A stretch of DNA of 36,304 bases from Granulosicoccus sp. (GCA_023301725.1 JALZUD010000130.1:1-36304), one strand, 5' to 3'. Positions 8,801-15,564 are shown, counted from the stretch's first letter. Numbers and translations are program-made. The notes: generated by a model from the sequence alone, not told the origin.

Positions 8801-9061
8801 GTGTTGCTAACTGCCATAACCACTATCTTGGGGTTAGTGCCTATGGTGTTTGCTATGAACATCAATCTAGTGGATAGAAGCCTATCGTTTGGAGCCCCCT
8901 CCACCCAATGGTGGACACAGCTCTCAAGCGCTATCGCTGGAGGCTTAGCGTTCACCACGTTGCTAACGCTATTTCTAACGCCATGTTTACTGGTTCTTGG
9001 GGATAATATTGCACGCAAGTTCAGCAAAAGCGGCGGGATAGAAGCAGCTCGGGTGACTTGA
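5900..9061 (+). CDS. RND-superfamily efflux transporter permease (AcrB/HAE1-like)
   Basis: 1053 aa from ATG at 5900, one base after the adaptor stop. The frame extends 17 codons upstream inside the adaptor gene, which is not the likely start because family members begin with a short cytoplasmic leader before TM1 (VLMLLIFLFISGIAAYKSIPKES). Two repeats of one TM plus a large periplasmic loop plus five TMs are visible. The pump should use the proton gradient to expel hydrophobic compounds. In TM4 the AcrB-type Asp-Asp pair is Asp398-Gly399 (MLVDGAIIVSE), and the TM10 Lys position is in a run of Asn (934-936, GIVVNNNIVLID). It therefore belongs to a branch lacking the full canonical proton-relay triad. 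Substrate not predictable. Confidence 0.93.
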   Translation: MNAIINAAFNRHRTVLMLLIFLFISGIAAYKSIPKESEPDVPIPIIYVSMNHDGISPDDAERLLVRPMEKELQSISGLKQMSGTAGEGFASVLLEFDAGFDGDTALADVRERVDAAKSQLPAATDEPTVNEVNIALFPVLNISLSGPLPERSLTQIARALKDKLEALPGVLEADIAGEREELMEIVVDPLVMESYQVDFDSLFNLISSNNLLVAAGAIDTGAGRMVIKVPGVVEDIQDVMRMPIKVTDSGVVTFGDVASIRRTYKDPDSFARLNGQPTLVLEISKRLGANIIETIDSVRSLVEQERQTLPPTLRIGFHQDKSEETKTMLADLQNNVISGVVLVMIVIMATLGIRSSLLVGLAIPGSFLTGILVIHSLGYTMNVVVLFSLILVVGMLVDGAIIVSELADRNINAGMETGQAYAHASKRMAWPVIASTFTTLAVFFPLLFWPGLIGQFMRYMPITVTSCLLASLAMALIFIPVVGKLIGRKPNIDENAHEHNEDVFDADVHLPQNIISNVQGFKQRYLKTLHLLLAHPAKTLGGVLVFTIASYALYGVIGKGVEFFPSVEPESMALQVHARGDLSIYEQDAILKRVEERLFDHKDIESVYTRTGTNNDPNSGSPDVIGSIQIEFTDWDKRQKAELITFELRDKLSDIAGIKLEFVANEGGPGGGSKPITIQVSAPVNKLDDAVNQLRNIMQEQGSFIDVNDDRALPGVEWRVSVDREEAARFGADVALIGNAIQLITSGIRLAGYRPDDATDELDIRVRYPAQQRTLDQIGQLRVPTNNGLVPVANFVSIVPAQKTGVIRRVDAKRAITVEADVADGKLPDTELKKLQATLLEKAYDRDISVEFKGEAEEQQETMTFLVAAFASAIFLMSLFLVTQFNSIYQAFLVLSAILFSTSGVLIGLMITGQTFGIVMVGIGIIALAGIVVNNNIVLIDTYNTYKAQGASAANAALLTGSVRARPVLLTAITTILGLVPMVFAMNINLVDRSLSFGAPSTQWWTQLSSAIAGGLAFTTLLTLFLTPCLLVLGDNIARKFSKSGGIEAARVT

Positions 9062-9148
9062 AGTGTATTGATTGTGAGCTGGAAGGTGACGCCGTTGGCG
9101 GTAGCGGCCATGTTGCCAAGCTACCCCTATACTCGCGAAAAGCGAAGG

Positions 9149-9224
9149 TGGCGTCCCCTAGGGGACTCGAACCCCTGTTACCGCCGTGAAAGGGCGGTGT
9201 CCTAGGCCACTAGACGAAGGGGAC
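9149..9224 (-). tRNA. tRNA-Glu (anticodon TTC)
   Basis: The 76-nt gene reads 5'-GTCCCCT on the minus strand and ends AGGGGAC, discriminator G, and an encoded CCA. The D arm (GTCTAGTGGCCTAGGAC), the anticodon stem CCGCC/GGCGG with loop CTTTCAC (anticodon TTC) and the T arm with GGTTCGAGTCC are all intact. It is a single tRNA, with no neighbouring tRNA or integrase to suggest an attachment site in use. Confidence 0.97.
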
Positions 9225-9261
9225 TTTGATTTGCTGATTGCTCAGCGCCTTCGAGCTGCGA

Positions 9262-9291
9262 AGTATACCGGAAAATAAAACATCATGGCAA
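9262..9291 (-). promoter_or_regulatory. Sigma-70-type promoter of tRNA-Glu
   Basis: On the minus strand a -35 TTGCCA (9291-9286) is separated by 18 bases from a -10 TATACT (9267-9262). A GC-rich stretch (CGCAGCTCG) follows, as in stringently controlled stable-RNA promoters. The tRNA begins about 30 bases downstream of the expected start point. Confidence 0.6.
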
Positions 9292-9338
9292 TGATCACGA
9301 TGAATTTATTGAATAAAGATGTGTCCCGCCTCACTGAA

Positions 9339-9360
9339 CCACTGGGTTGTTAGTCAGTGG
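9339..9360. repeat. Inverted repeat downstream of the GGDEF-like gene
   Basis: Arms CCACTG and CAGTGG (6 bp) surround a 10-base loop just past the stop of the GGDEF-like gene. It is the only terminator-like structure for the flagellar operon here, but no U-tract follows on the minus strand, so intrinsic termination is unproven. Confidence 0.35.
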
Positions 9361-9380
9361 CGCCCATTAACAAGGTGAAA

Positions 9381-10310
9381 TCAAGCGGCGGCCGGATCGT
9401 CGCTGTCGTCAGGTTCTGGTGCTGGATGACTAGCAACACAATTTCCTTCCCGAGCACAAGCATGTGCAAGTGCTGAATTGGTGCGCTCGATCAATGAACC
9501 AGCATCGTCGATCTGTGCCAGTTCCGTCAGTCCCGCACTGGCTGTCAACACGATCTGTATATTGTCGAAACTCACACAGCGATTAACGTCGGCTAACAAG
9601 CGCTCGGCCAGTATCGTGGCTCCGTGCAAAGTCGTCTGATTGAGTACCAGACAAAAAGAATCCTCAGCGGTTCGAAATATCAAGTCGCTCTGACGTAATC
9701 GTGAAGCCAGCGTACTAGCCACCGACTGCCATGCCTGCTGACCCACTTGTTCGCCATACTGCCCGCTAATTTGCTCCAGATGATCGACCGACACCATAAT
9801 CACTGACAAGGGCTGCTCCAATCGTCTGACCAACCTGATTTCGCGGGGTAACTGCTCGTCTAATGAACGTTGATTTCGAAGACCTGTAGCTTCGTCAGTC
9901 ATCGCCTTAGCTATCGCGACATGGTACTCGAGCGCATTATCCAGGGGATAGATCAGGCTCTCGACTAACCTCTCAGCGTCGCGTTCATCCCGAGAGGAGA
10001 ATTTTCGGGCACGCATTAATGTTATCTCACCGAGCAAGCGCTCGCCAAGGCGCAGCTCAAAGCGTTGCCTGTGAGTTCGAACAAACCCCAGCATAATATC
10101 TGAACCACGTTCGCCAGCTAGGAAATGTAGGCCATCAAACTGTACAAACGCCTGCCCTTCGGTTAACAAACACTCAAACAATCGCTCCATATCCAGCTTT
10201 CGGTGCAGTAGAGCATGAAACTCAAGCTGCTTGAGCTGTACATCTAACCGTTGTTGGCGCAAGTCAGAGTGCGAGGTGATGGCACTGTTGCTAACACTAA
10301 TAACCGACAT
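9381..10310 (-). CDS. GGDEF-domain-like protein with degenerate active site
   Basis: 309 aa and no TM segments. Residues ~25-125 look like a GAF-type sensory fold. Residues ~138-295 match the GGDEF fold: DEATGLRNQRSLDEQL corresponds to the D-x-LTGLxNRRxL entry motif, SVIMVSVDHLEQI to the first strand, and RLRQSDLIFRTAEDSFCLVL to the signature hairpin. The signature itself reads TAEDSF (214-219) instead of GGDEF, losing both glycines and the glutamate. Diguanylate cyclase activity is therefore unlikely, and a regulatory or ligand-binding role is inferred. It lies last in the fleN-fliA-GYF_2 minus-strand series, separated from the GYF_2 gene by about 146 bases that hold a direct repeat. Confidence 0.75.
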   Translation of the reverse strand: MSVISVSNSAITSHSDLRQQRLDVQLKQLEFHALLHRKLDMERLFECLLTEGQAFVQFDGLHFLAGERGSDIMLGFVRTHRQRFELRLGERLLGEITLMRARKFSSRDERDAERLVESLIYPLDNALEYHVAIAKAMTDEATGLRNQRSLDEQLPREIRLVRRLEQPLSVIMVSVDHLEQISGQYGEQVGQQAWQSVASTLASRLRQSDLIFRTAEDSFCLVLNQTTLHGATILAERLLADVNRCVSFDNIQIVLTASAGLTELAQIDDAGSLIERTNSALAHACAREGNCVASHPAPEPDDSDDPAAA

Positions 10311-10374
10311 AGTTTGCGTTTTTCAATTAATTCGAAAATTGTTGAAATCACTGTTGCAAACTGCAGACCAATAA

Positions 10375-10403
10375 AGACTATCGATGGACAAATAGACTAT
10401 CGA
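10375..10403. repeat. Tandem direct repeat upstream of the GGDEF-like gene
   Basis: Two identical copies of AGACTATCGA (10375-10384 and 10394-10403) lie on the plus strand, 19 bases start to start. They sit 65-95 bases before the start of the GGDEF-like gene. Two-turn spacing on one DNA face suggests an activator or repressor binding site. No factor can be named. Confidence 0.35.
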
Positions 10404-10456
10404 CAACAGTCGCTAAATTCTATTAGCATGCAGCAGAATCGCCAATGTGACGCGAC

Positions 10457-10903
10457 TTAACCTGCAACACCACTCGTGGCATTCAGGTAAAGCACAACTC
10501 CAAGCGCTGCTAACGTTATTCCTAGTAGCGACCAAGGCAACAGTCCGTTTGAGGAATCAGTCGACGTTGTGTTGTTTTTCCATTCGTCTCTTACATACTC
10601 AGCATCTTTATTGGGTCTTGCGCGACGATCAACGGCCACCGTAGTGGTCGAGGTTCGCTCGTCGCTGGCTTGCCTGACAGTTAGAAACTGGTTCCACCCA
10701 TCATCTGATTGCAGATCCAGAAGCTCCTCCGGGATCAATTCCGGAACTTGAGTTACTGGCTCCCAGAGCTCGCCGTCACGGCTAACACGATCAGTGTTTC
10801 GTACACGTCCTAAAAGCAAAAACCGTCCTACCTCATCTGCTGTGAATGGACCTTGTACTCTAGATCCTTTTTGCACATACCATTGAGATTCATCAGTAAC
10901 CAT
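10457..10903 (-). CDS. GYF_2-domain, C-terminally tail-anchored membrane protein
   Basis: 148 aa from ATG at 10903, which sits 11 bases after the fliA stop; the sequence AGTAGGGA, part of the fliA stop, provides the ribosome site. A longer frame to 10981 would overlap fliA and is rejected. Residues ~8-57 match the GYF_2/DUF4339 fold (WYVQKGSRVQGPFTADEV, then LWEPVTQVPELIP). The middle (~60-118) is polar and probably disordered. Residues 121-141 (LLPWSLLGITLAALGVVLYL) form a single C-terminal TM. GYF_2 domains generally bind proline-rich or linear peptide segments. Its position directly downstream of fliA suggests a motility or polar-localisation role, which is inference only. Confidence 0.7.
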   Translation of the reverse strand: MVTDESQWYVQKGSRVQGPFTADEVGRFLLLGRVRNTDRVSRDGELWEPVTQVPELIPEELLDLQSDDGWNQFLTVRQASDERTSTTTVAVDRRARPNKDAEYVRDEWKNNTTSTDSSNGLLPWSLLGITLAALGVVLYLNATSGVAG

Positions 10904-10914
10904 AGTGTTAATCC

Positions 10915-11643
10915 CTACTTCTGAGTCCACTCGTTCATGCGCGCTTTGAGTCGTGTTAATGCCTGACCATGGATCTGGCACACTCGTGACTCGCTCACAC
11001 CGAGGATGTCACCAATTTCGCGAAGATTAAGATCATCGTCGTAGTACAAGGACATCACAAGAGCTTCACGCTCTGGCAAACTCTTGATGTTATCCGCCAG
11101 TGCTTTGCGGAATGCCTGATATTCCATCTGCTCGCCGGGACTCGCCTCAGCACTTTGTGGTAGAGCTATTGTTTCACCTGTGTGCTCGTCTGGCTGATCG
11201 AAGCTGAATACATGAGCAGCTGAGCTTTCAGTCAAAATCGTATGATAAGCCGATAGACCTATGCCAAGCGTTTCAGCGACCTTGCCTGCTTTAGCTTCTC
11301 CACCACTTGCTTGCTCAATGTTTCGCAACACCTCAGCAGCCTCACGCGACTTCCTGTGCACGGAACGTGGAGTCCAGTCAGAACGACGAATTTCATCAAG
11401 CATGGCCCCTCGAACACGAATACCCGCATAGGTTTCAAAGCTTGCACCTTGAGAAGGGTCATAGTGTCGAGCCGCTTCCAACAAACCAATCATACCGGCC
11501 TGAATAAGATCCTCGGCCTGTACGCTTGGTGGTAAGCGGTTAAGTAGATGAAACGCTATGCGTTTCACCAGATTAGCATTCGCCGCAACCAATCCATCCG
11601 GATCGACTGTGGTTGCTTCGTTGTACATCGCGTGTGCATTCAT
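10915..11643 (-). CDS. fliA: RNA polymerase sigma factor FliA (sigma-28)
   Basis: 242 aa, against 239 in E. coli. Region 2 is clear (AEDLIQAGMIGLLEAARHYDPSQGASFETYAGIRVRGAMLDEIR shortened here to key parts: DLIQAGMIGLLEAA, FETYAGIRVRGAMLDEIRR). Region 3 (KAGKVAETLGIGLSAYHTIL) and region 4 with the HTH (NLREIGDILGVSESRVCQIH) follow. FliA directs late flagellar genes (flagellin, motor, chemotaxis). It begins 12 bases after the fleN stop, so it is in one transcript with fleN. Its expected antagonist FlgM is encoded about 3.2 kb away at 14832-15152. Confidence 0.95.
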   Translation of the reverse strand: MNAHAMYNEATTVDPDGLVAANANLVKRIAFHLLNRLPPSVQAEDLIQAGMIGLLEAARHYDPSQGASFETYAGIRVRGAMLDEIRRSDWTPRSVHRKSREAAEVLRNIEQASGGEAKAGKVAETLGIGLSAYHTILTESSAAHVFSFDQPDEHTGETIALPQSAEASPGEQMEYQAFRKALADNIKSLPEREALVMSLYYDDDLNLREIGDILGVSESRVCQIHGQALTRLKARMNEWTQK

Positions 11644-11655
11644 TCTAACTGGTTC

Positions 11656-12513
11656 TCACCGTGTAGTACTTTCAGCGGTTTGTATCAACCGCTCAACAAA
11701 AAATTCAATGTGCCCACAAGGGGTCTGCGGTTGAGGCCACCGTGCTACTCGAGCACCAAGTTTCCGGAATGCAAGCGCACTTGGTGAACGAGGGTAAGCC
11801 TCAATAACAGACTGTTGTTGACACACTGCCAATTTCAATTGAGGGTCAAAAGGAATAGACCCACAATAGTCGAGCAACACATCCATGGTTTGATCTGTTT
11901 TATCCGCCAGGGCTGCATAAATATCCAGACCATGACGTGACGACTGCGTTTTGTTGCTAACTACACGAAAGCGTCTAATTCGACATTTTTCATGTAGCAC
12001 TCGAATAGTTGCGTAAGCGTCCCGCACTGCGGTGGGCTCGTCCACAACCACTATGATGACCTCACGGACCGCTCGACAGAAACTCAACATGCTTTCGGAC
12101 AAGCCTGTAGCCACATCAATAATCATGACTTCAGCCTCGATATAGAGGTCACTAAACAAACCAATAAGCGAGGCATGTTGAACTTGCGATAATTGCGCCA
12201 TTTCATAGACACCACTGCCACTGGGTACCACCGTGACACCCTTTGGCCCTTGCAACAGAATGTCCGACAACTCACGACTACCAGACATAACATCTGACAA
12301 TGTGTGCTTTGGATTCAAACTCAGTAGCTGATCTATGCTTCCCATCTCTAGGTCACCATCAACAAGCAACACATCGTGGGCGTTGCTGCCCAACGTGGCC
12401 GCAAGATTTGCGGCAACCACAGACTTACCCACACCGCCTTTGCCACCGGCAATAGCGATTGTCTGCACAGGCTGCACCTGGCGCGGCTGGATGGATGAAC
12501 CCGGCGTTCTCAT
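11656..12513 (-). CDS. fleN: Flagellar number regulator FleN/FlhG (MinD-like ATPase)
   Basis: 285 aa. A deviant Walker A motif (AGGKGGVGKS, residues ~22-31) is followed by the MinD/ParA hallmark DGDLEMGSIDQLLSL and a Walker B region (VMIIDVATGLSESML). In Pseudomonas and Vibrio, FleN/FlhG counts flagella by binding FleQ/FlrA and restraining it. The adjacent fleQ and fliA support this assignment over a chromosome-partition MinD. The usual upstream partner flhF is absent. Instead, the ATG overlaps the stop of a 53-codon ORF by four bases (ATGA). Confidence 0.92.
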   Translation of the reverse strand: MRTPGSSIQPRQVQPVQTIAIAGGKGGVGKSVVAANLAATLGSNAHDVLLVDGDLEMGSIDQLLSLNPKHTLSDVMSGSRELSDILLQGPKGVTVVPSGSGVYEMAQLSQVQHASLIGLFSDLYIEAEVMIIDVATGLSESMLSFCRAVREVIIVVVDEPTAVRDAYATIRVLHEKCRIRRFRVVSNKTQSSRHGLDIYAALADKTDQTMDVLLDYCGSIPFDPQLKLAVCQQQSVIEAYPRSPSALAFRKLGARVARWPQPQTPCGHIEFFVERLIQTAESTTR

Positions 12514-12671
12514 AGTGAGATCTTCCGAGAGATGGCCCAGAATAACTGCAACGTTGATTCCTCATGGCGATTCGCTACAACATCAAGACGATGCTGCTCT
12601 TGCGAAACGCGTTCATGAGTACAAGGGAGCAAGTCTCGAACCACAGAGCCCTGTTGATTCGTGCTTGACAC
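12510..12671 (-). CDS. Candidate small protein (44-53 aa) translationally coupled to fleN
   Basis: A minus-strand frame starts at GTG 12671, or at GTG 12644, which has AGGG four bases upstream. It ends with a TGA at 12512-12510 that overlaps the fleN ATG as ATGA. The predicted peptide is mixed, charged and non-repetitive: VVRDLLPCTHERVSQEQ, then HRLDVVANRHEESTLQLFW, then AISRKISL. It has the look of an amphipathic helical protein, not of noise. An in-frame TAG at 12677-12675 limits it upstream. I recognise no family. The four-base coupling and the position where flhF often stands argue for a real gene; its small size and non-ATG start argue against. Confidence 0.4.
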   Translation of the reverse strand: MSSTNQQGSVVRDLLPCTHERVSQEQHRLDVVANRHEESTLQLFWAISRKISL

Positions 12672-12855
12672 ACCCTAAGGGCCAATATTGGTACATTTTG
12701 AGAGACAAAGCTCATGTTTACCAAGGATTACGGCCGATTTTGCCTGAATAACGCCACTACGACGTTACTTCCACAACATTACTTAACAATTAAATCTGTA
12801 TTTTTTCTAGTTTTTATGATTCAAATAAAAAGTATGGCACTCTTTTGCATAAATT

Positions 12856-12906
12856 GGCAGCCATGTTTGACACTTTTTTGTACATTTATGTCAAAACAAA
12901 GCTGCC
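12856..12906. repeat. Long imperfect inverted repeat downstream of fleQ
   Basis: The outer arms GGCAGC (12856-12861) and GCTGCC (12901-12906) enclose a second matching pair, TGTTTGACA and TGTCAAAACA, which differ by one inserted base. On the minus strand it begins 24 bases after the fleQ stop. It could be the fleQ transcript's terminator or stabiliser, though only a weak U-stretch follows. It could also be a dyad binding site in the fleQ-fleN intergenic region. Confidence 0.45.
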
Positions 12907-12929
12907 ATAAAACCATCACCACTTGCGCT

Positions 12930-14396
12930 TCAAGAGACCTCTTCTGGTCGTTGAATGCTGTATTTGCGCATTTTCTCCACGAGCGTGGTGCGGCGAATCT
13001 GCAATCGGTTCGCAGCATGTGCAACCACGCCAGAGCACTCATCTAGTGCCTGCTCTATTAGACTAATTTCTATATCGGTCAGATGTTGCTTCAGATCAAT
13101 ACCTTCACGTGGCAATCGTGGCTTGTTGTTCAAAGACACTGCGGGCATGCCTTGAACCATCGGTAGGCCACTGCCTCCATTTGCTGAATCAACTGCTTCA
13201 CGCTCTTGATTTAGCGCCTGACCGTGCGGGGCCATTTTTGGAGGAAGATCTCCAGCATCAACAACACCATATGGATGCAGAATGGTTAGCCTTTCCATAA
13301 GATTGGCTAGTTCGCGCACGTTACCCGGCCAGTCGTAGTTACACAGCGACATCATGGCGGCGGGTGTCAGGCTGACCGAAGATTTCTTTTCGTGCTCCAG
13401 ACGGGTTATCAACTCCTTGACCAACAACGGCAGATCTTCTGCACGGCTGCTTAGTGGTGGCATTTCAATGGGGAAGACGTTCAAACGATAGAAAAGATCC
13501 TCACGAAAACGGTTCTGTTCTATCAACAACTCAAGATTTCGATGGGTCGCCGCCACAATTCTTACATCACTCTTGATGCTCTTATTACTACCGACGCGCT
13601 CAAACGAACGTTCCTGAATAACTCGCAGCAGCTTTACTTGCATCGTCAGAGGCATATCACCTATTTCATCAAGAAATATAGTGCCTCCCTCAGCTAATTC
13701 GAATCGTCCCTGCCGCGCACCTACAGCACCGGTGAATGCCCCTTTCTCATGGCCAAACAGCTCTGATTCCAATAGCTCGGCAGGAATTGCACCGCAATTA
13801 ATCGGCACAAAGGGCTTATTGCGCCGGTTAGAGTAATAGTGAATGTTTCGAGCAACCACCTCTTTACCTGTGCCTGACTCACCTAAGATCAACACCGTGG
13901 CCTCTGTTGGCGCCACTTGGTCAACCATCTTTCTGACCCTATGGACCGAACGGCTGTTACCCACTAATGATCGAAACAATTCAGGGTTCTGTGTGCCCTC
14001 TTTTGCAGGTGTTGAATTAGCGGACCCGCGCACTTCCGACTTATGCAATAAATCAGACAGATCAGCGTAGCGAATAGTGGCCTTCAGGCAACCAACAAAA
14101 TTTTCATCCATTGCTGATTGCGCAATATCAGCTGGATTGTTGCCTAGCAGGAGCACCAGCGGTGGACACTTTTCATGCTTCTCTCGCAATTTGGTTGCCC
14201 AAGGAACGATACCGTGGAAATTGGCTACCAAGACGCTCGCGTATTCGCTCAAATCACCAAGACTATCCAGTAATTCGGGAGAGCTCAGTGTTTTGGGCTC
14301 GTAATCAATGAACTCCAGTTGATGCGATAGGCGTTGCGCACTGTCTGCATCCTGGTCAACAATCAGAATCTTTCGGGTTTCTTTTCTGGCAGTCAT
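12930..14396 (-). CDS. fleQ: Sigma-54-dependent flagellar master regulator FleQ/FlrA
   Basis: 488 aa, against 490 for P. aeruginosa FleQ. The N-terminal FleQ/receiver-like domain (1-~125) is followed by the AAA+ domain with Walker A GESGTGKE (172-179), GAFTGA (219-224) for sigma-54 contact, and Walker [12 protein letters not shown]. The C-terminal Fis-type HTH is [12 protein letters not shown] ... [14 protein letters not shown]. The LFRSLVG segment (140-146) and the KEVVARN stretch after Walker A, which form the c-di-GMP pocket in P. aeruginosa FleQ, are conserved. Cyclic-di-GMP response is therefore likely. It should activate class II flagellar genes. It is divergent from flgM; fleSR do not follow. 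A candidate AAAGAG ribosome site precedes the ATG. Confidence 0.95.
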   Translation of the reverse strand: MTARKETRKILIVDQDADSAQRLSHQLEFIDYEPKTLSSPELLDSLGDLSEYASVLVANFHGIVPWATKLREKHEKCPPLVLLLGNNPADIAQSAMDENFVGCLKATIRYADLSDLLHKSEVRGSANSTPAKEGTQNPELFRSLVGNSRSVHRVRKMVDQVAPTEATVLILGESGTGKEVVARNIHYYSNRRNKPFVPINCGAIPAELLESELFGHEKGAFTGAVGARQGRFELAEGGTIFLDEIGDMPLTMQVKLLRVIQERSFERVGSNKSIKSDVRIVAATHRNLELLIEQNRFREDLFYRLNVFPIEMPPLSSRAEDLPLLVKELITRLEHEKKSSVSLTPAAMMSLCNYDWPGNVRELANLMERLTILHPYGVVDAGDLPPKMAPHGQALNQEREAVDSANGGSGLPMVQGMPAVSLNNKPRLPREGIDLKQHLTDIEISLIEQALDECSGVVAHAANRLQIRRTTLVEKMRKYSIQRPEEVS

Positions 14397-14642
14397 TGTG
14401 GCGCTCTTTACGTTGCGAACAAGTAAAACTAATACTCACTGCCTTATATGATAGAAGATGGATCGAATAAGACAAAGAATTGACGACTGAAACACAAAAA
14501 TAAAGTGTGGGCCTTGCTAATTTGGCTCACTTACTAGGTCTGATACGTCCATTTACCACCTTTTGGTCTTCTCACAGTGTGCACGCACGCTGATTATGAG
14601 CCCCAGCTTTGTGAATTAGCCTGCTCAAATGTTAATTGGGGT

Positions 14643-14669
14643 TACATTAACCCCCCTGCGCGCCGATCC
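14643..14669 (+). promoter_or_regulatory. Candidate sigma-28 (FliA) promoter for flgM
   Basis: TACATTAA, 11 bases, then GCCGATCC. The consensus is TAAAGTTT, 11 bases, GCCGATAA. The -10 element matches 6 of 8, the -35 core TACA matches 3 of 4, and the spacing is exact. The predicted leader to the flgM ATG is about 155 bases. FliA-dependent flgM transcription is standard in gammaproteobacteria. A weaker -10-like TACGATAA at 14760-14767 has no matching -35. Confidence 0.45.
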
Positions 14670-14709
14670 AGTTCTTACCTGCAGGGCAGTTGGATACAAG
14701 TGATATGAG

Positions 14710-14732
14710 GGTGACAGCTTTTTGTTGTCACC
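14710..14732. repeat. Perfect inverted repeat in the flgM leader
   Basis: Arms GGTGACA and TGTCACC (7 bp) enclose a nine-base loop, GCTTTTTGT. It lies 100 bases before the flgM ATG and downstream of the candidate sigma-28 element. It could be a leader hairpin or operator. No U-tract follows, so termination is unlikely. Confidence 0.4.
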
Positions 14733-14831
14733 TTCGGTTTCCAACTGAGCTGCACTAGCTACGATAAAAATAGAAGGATCCAACATGGCTTTGTTCGCAT
14801 GTTAAAGGATCACGCAACAGGAAGTAGACAC

Positions 14832-15152
14832 ATGGCTCTAGACAAGAGCGAAGGTAACAATAGAAATGTTAGCGATCTGGCAGATGCCCGACGTGATCGG
14901 CTCAATAAAAGTTCGATTGCTTATGGTCGGCGCCACGGCGACGACCCGGGTGGTGCGAATCAACAAGCTCAAATCGACGCCGCCGAACAAGACAAACCAG
15001 CTGACAAGCCCAATGTCAGACAGGTAAGTGGCGGCCGAAGGTTTAACAGGCAGAAAGTGGACAGGATAAAAGCTGAGCTTGCAAGCGGGCAATACGCGAT
15101 AGATCCGCTGCAAATTGCCGATTTGTTTATTGACCACGAACGCCACTGCTGA
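14832..15152 (+). CDS. flgM: Anti-sigma-28 factor FlgM
   Basis: 106 aa from ATG at 14832, chosen because AGGAAG lies 8 bases upstream; the frame extends to 14799 without a ribosome site. FlgM proteins are ~100 aa with a disordered polar N-terminal half and a helical sigma-binding C-terminal half. Here residues 1-70 are rich in D, N, Q, R and G. Residues 72-103 read NRQKVDRIKAELASGQYAI followed by DPLQIADLFIDHE, matching the FlgM pattern K-V-x-x-I-K-x-x-I-A-x-G-x-Y-x-I-(D/N)-x-x-x-I-A. It binds FliA until the hook is complete. It is convergent with the small unknown gene, and no flgA or flgN is adjacent. Confidence 0.85.
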   Translation: MALDKSEGNNRNVSDLADARRDRLNKSSIAYGRRHGDDPGGANQQAQIDAAEQDKPADKPNVRQVSGGRRFNRQKVDRIKAELASGQYAIDPLQIADLFIDHERHC

Positions 15153-15297
15153 TGGCCTACATATAAGAGTTAGCCGCACGTCGCCAGTCCTTCGTCTTGG
15201 CACTTACAAGGCGGAGGATTGAAATTGGCAGACAGGCTCTCTGTATACACACCCACGCGCTCGCACTGCTTGTAGCACGCGCTGCCGTTCTTCAGGG

Positions 15298-15564
15298 TTA
15301 CTCTGGCGTTTTCATACCGTGCGTCTTAAGAGGGTTCACACCAGGATCTACTACCTCTGCAACCATTTTGAGTCGCACCTGACGGCTATCGATGATCCGC
15401 ACACCAATGATGTACTCGCTCTTTACGTTTCCGGCACGTATTGCTTCGAACAGGTGAGGGATTCGTTGTGCAAGGAGCTCAAGAAATTCGCGCTGTTTTT
15501 CATCCACTGCCACCACAACACCTGCTACTAAGAATGCGGGCGGCTGAGGCAAACTGTGGCGCAC
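15298..15564 (-). CDS. Small hypothetical protein (88 aa, GTG start)
   Basis: I recognise no family. The sequence has a protein-like pattern: a hydrophobic strand (AFLVAGVVVAVDEKQ), an amphipathic helix (REFLELLAQRIPHLFEAIRAG) and alternating strands (EYIIGVRIIDSRQVRLKMV). It lacks a signal peptide, TM or cysteines. The GTG at 15564 is preceded closely by GGGCAG. No in-frame ATG exists before the upstream TGA at 15603-15601. Support comes from the strong minus-strand promoter and palindrome at 15604-15660, with a leader of about 60 bases. It lies between flgM (convergent) and ibpA (same strand). Confidence 0.5.
   Translation of the reverse strand: MRHSLPQPPAFLVAGVVVAVDEKQREFLELLAQRIPHLFEAIRAGNVKSEYIIGVRIIDSRQVRLKMVAEVVDPGVNPLKTHGMKTPE

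Larger units (their letters stand above)
14397..14831. other. fleQ-flgM divergent intergenic region (435 bases)
   Basis: No convincing ORF is present. Contents seen are a possible weak sigma-70-like fleQ promoter on the minus strand (TTGTCT, 16 bases, TATCAT, around 14450-14485), a candidate sigma-28 promoter for flgM and a perfect inverted repeat, the last two listed separately. A CCCCCC/GGGG-containing stretch at 14637-14656 (TTGGGGTTACATTAACCCCCC) can pair partly with itself and overlaps the candidate sigma-28 element. No canonical -24/-12 element was found. Confidence 0.5.

Noticed and set aside
9149-9224. tRNA-Glu as an integration site for a mobile element
   Set aside because: No integrase, no partial tRNA copy and no direct repeat of the tRNA 3' end were seen nearby.
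12834-12849. Sigma-54-like element (TGGCAC ... TTGCAT) on the plus strand
   Set aside because: Only nine bases separate the GG and GC where ten are required, and it points toward the 3' end of fleQ with no plus-strand gene.
12714-13046. Plus-strand 110-codon frame over the fleQ 3' end
   Set aside because: Antisense to the FleQ HTH region and to an AT-rich intergenic stretch; Cys/Phe-rich, no recognisable domain.
14799-14831. Longer start for flgM
   Set aside because: No ribosome site before it, while AGGAAG lies 8 bases before ATG at 14832.
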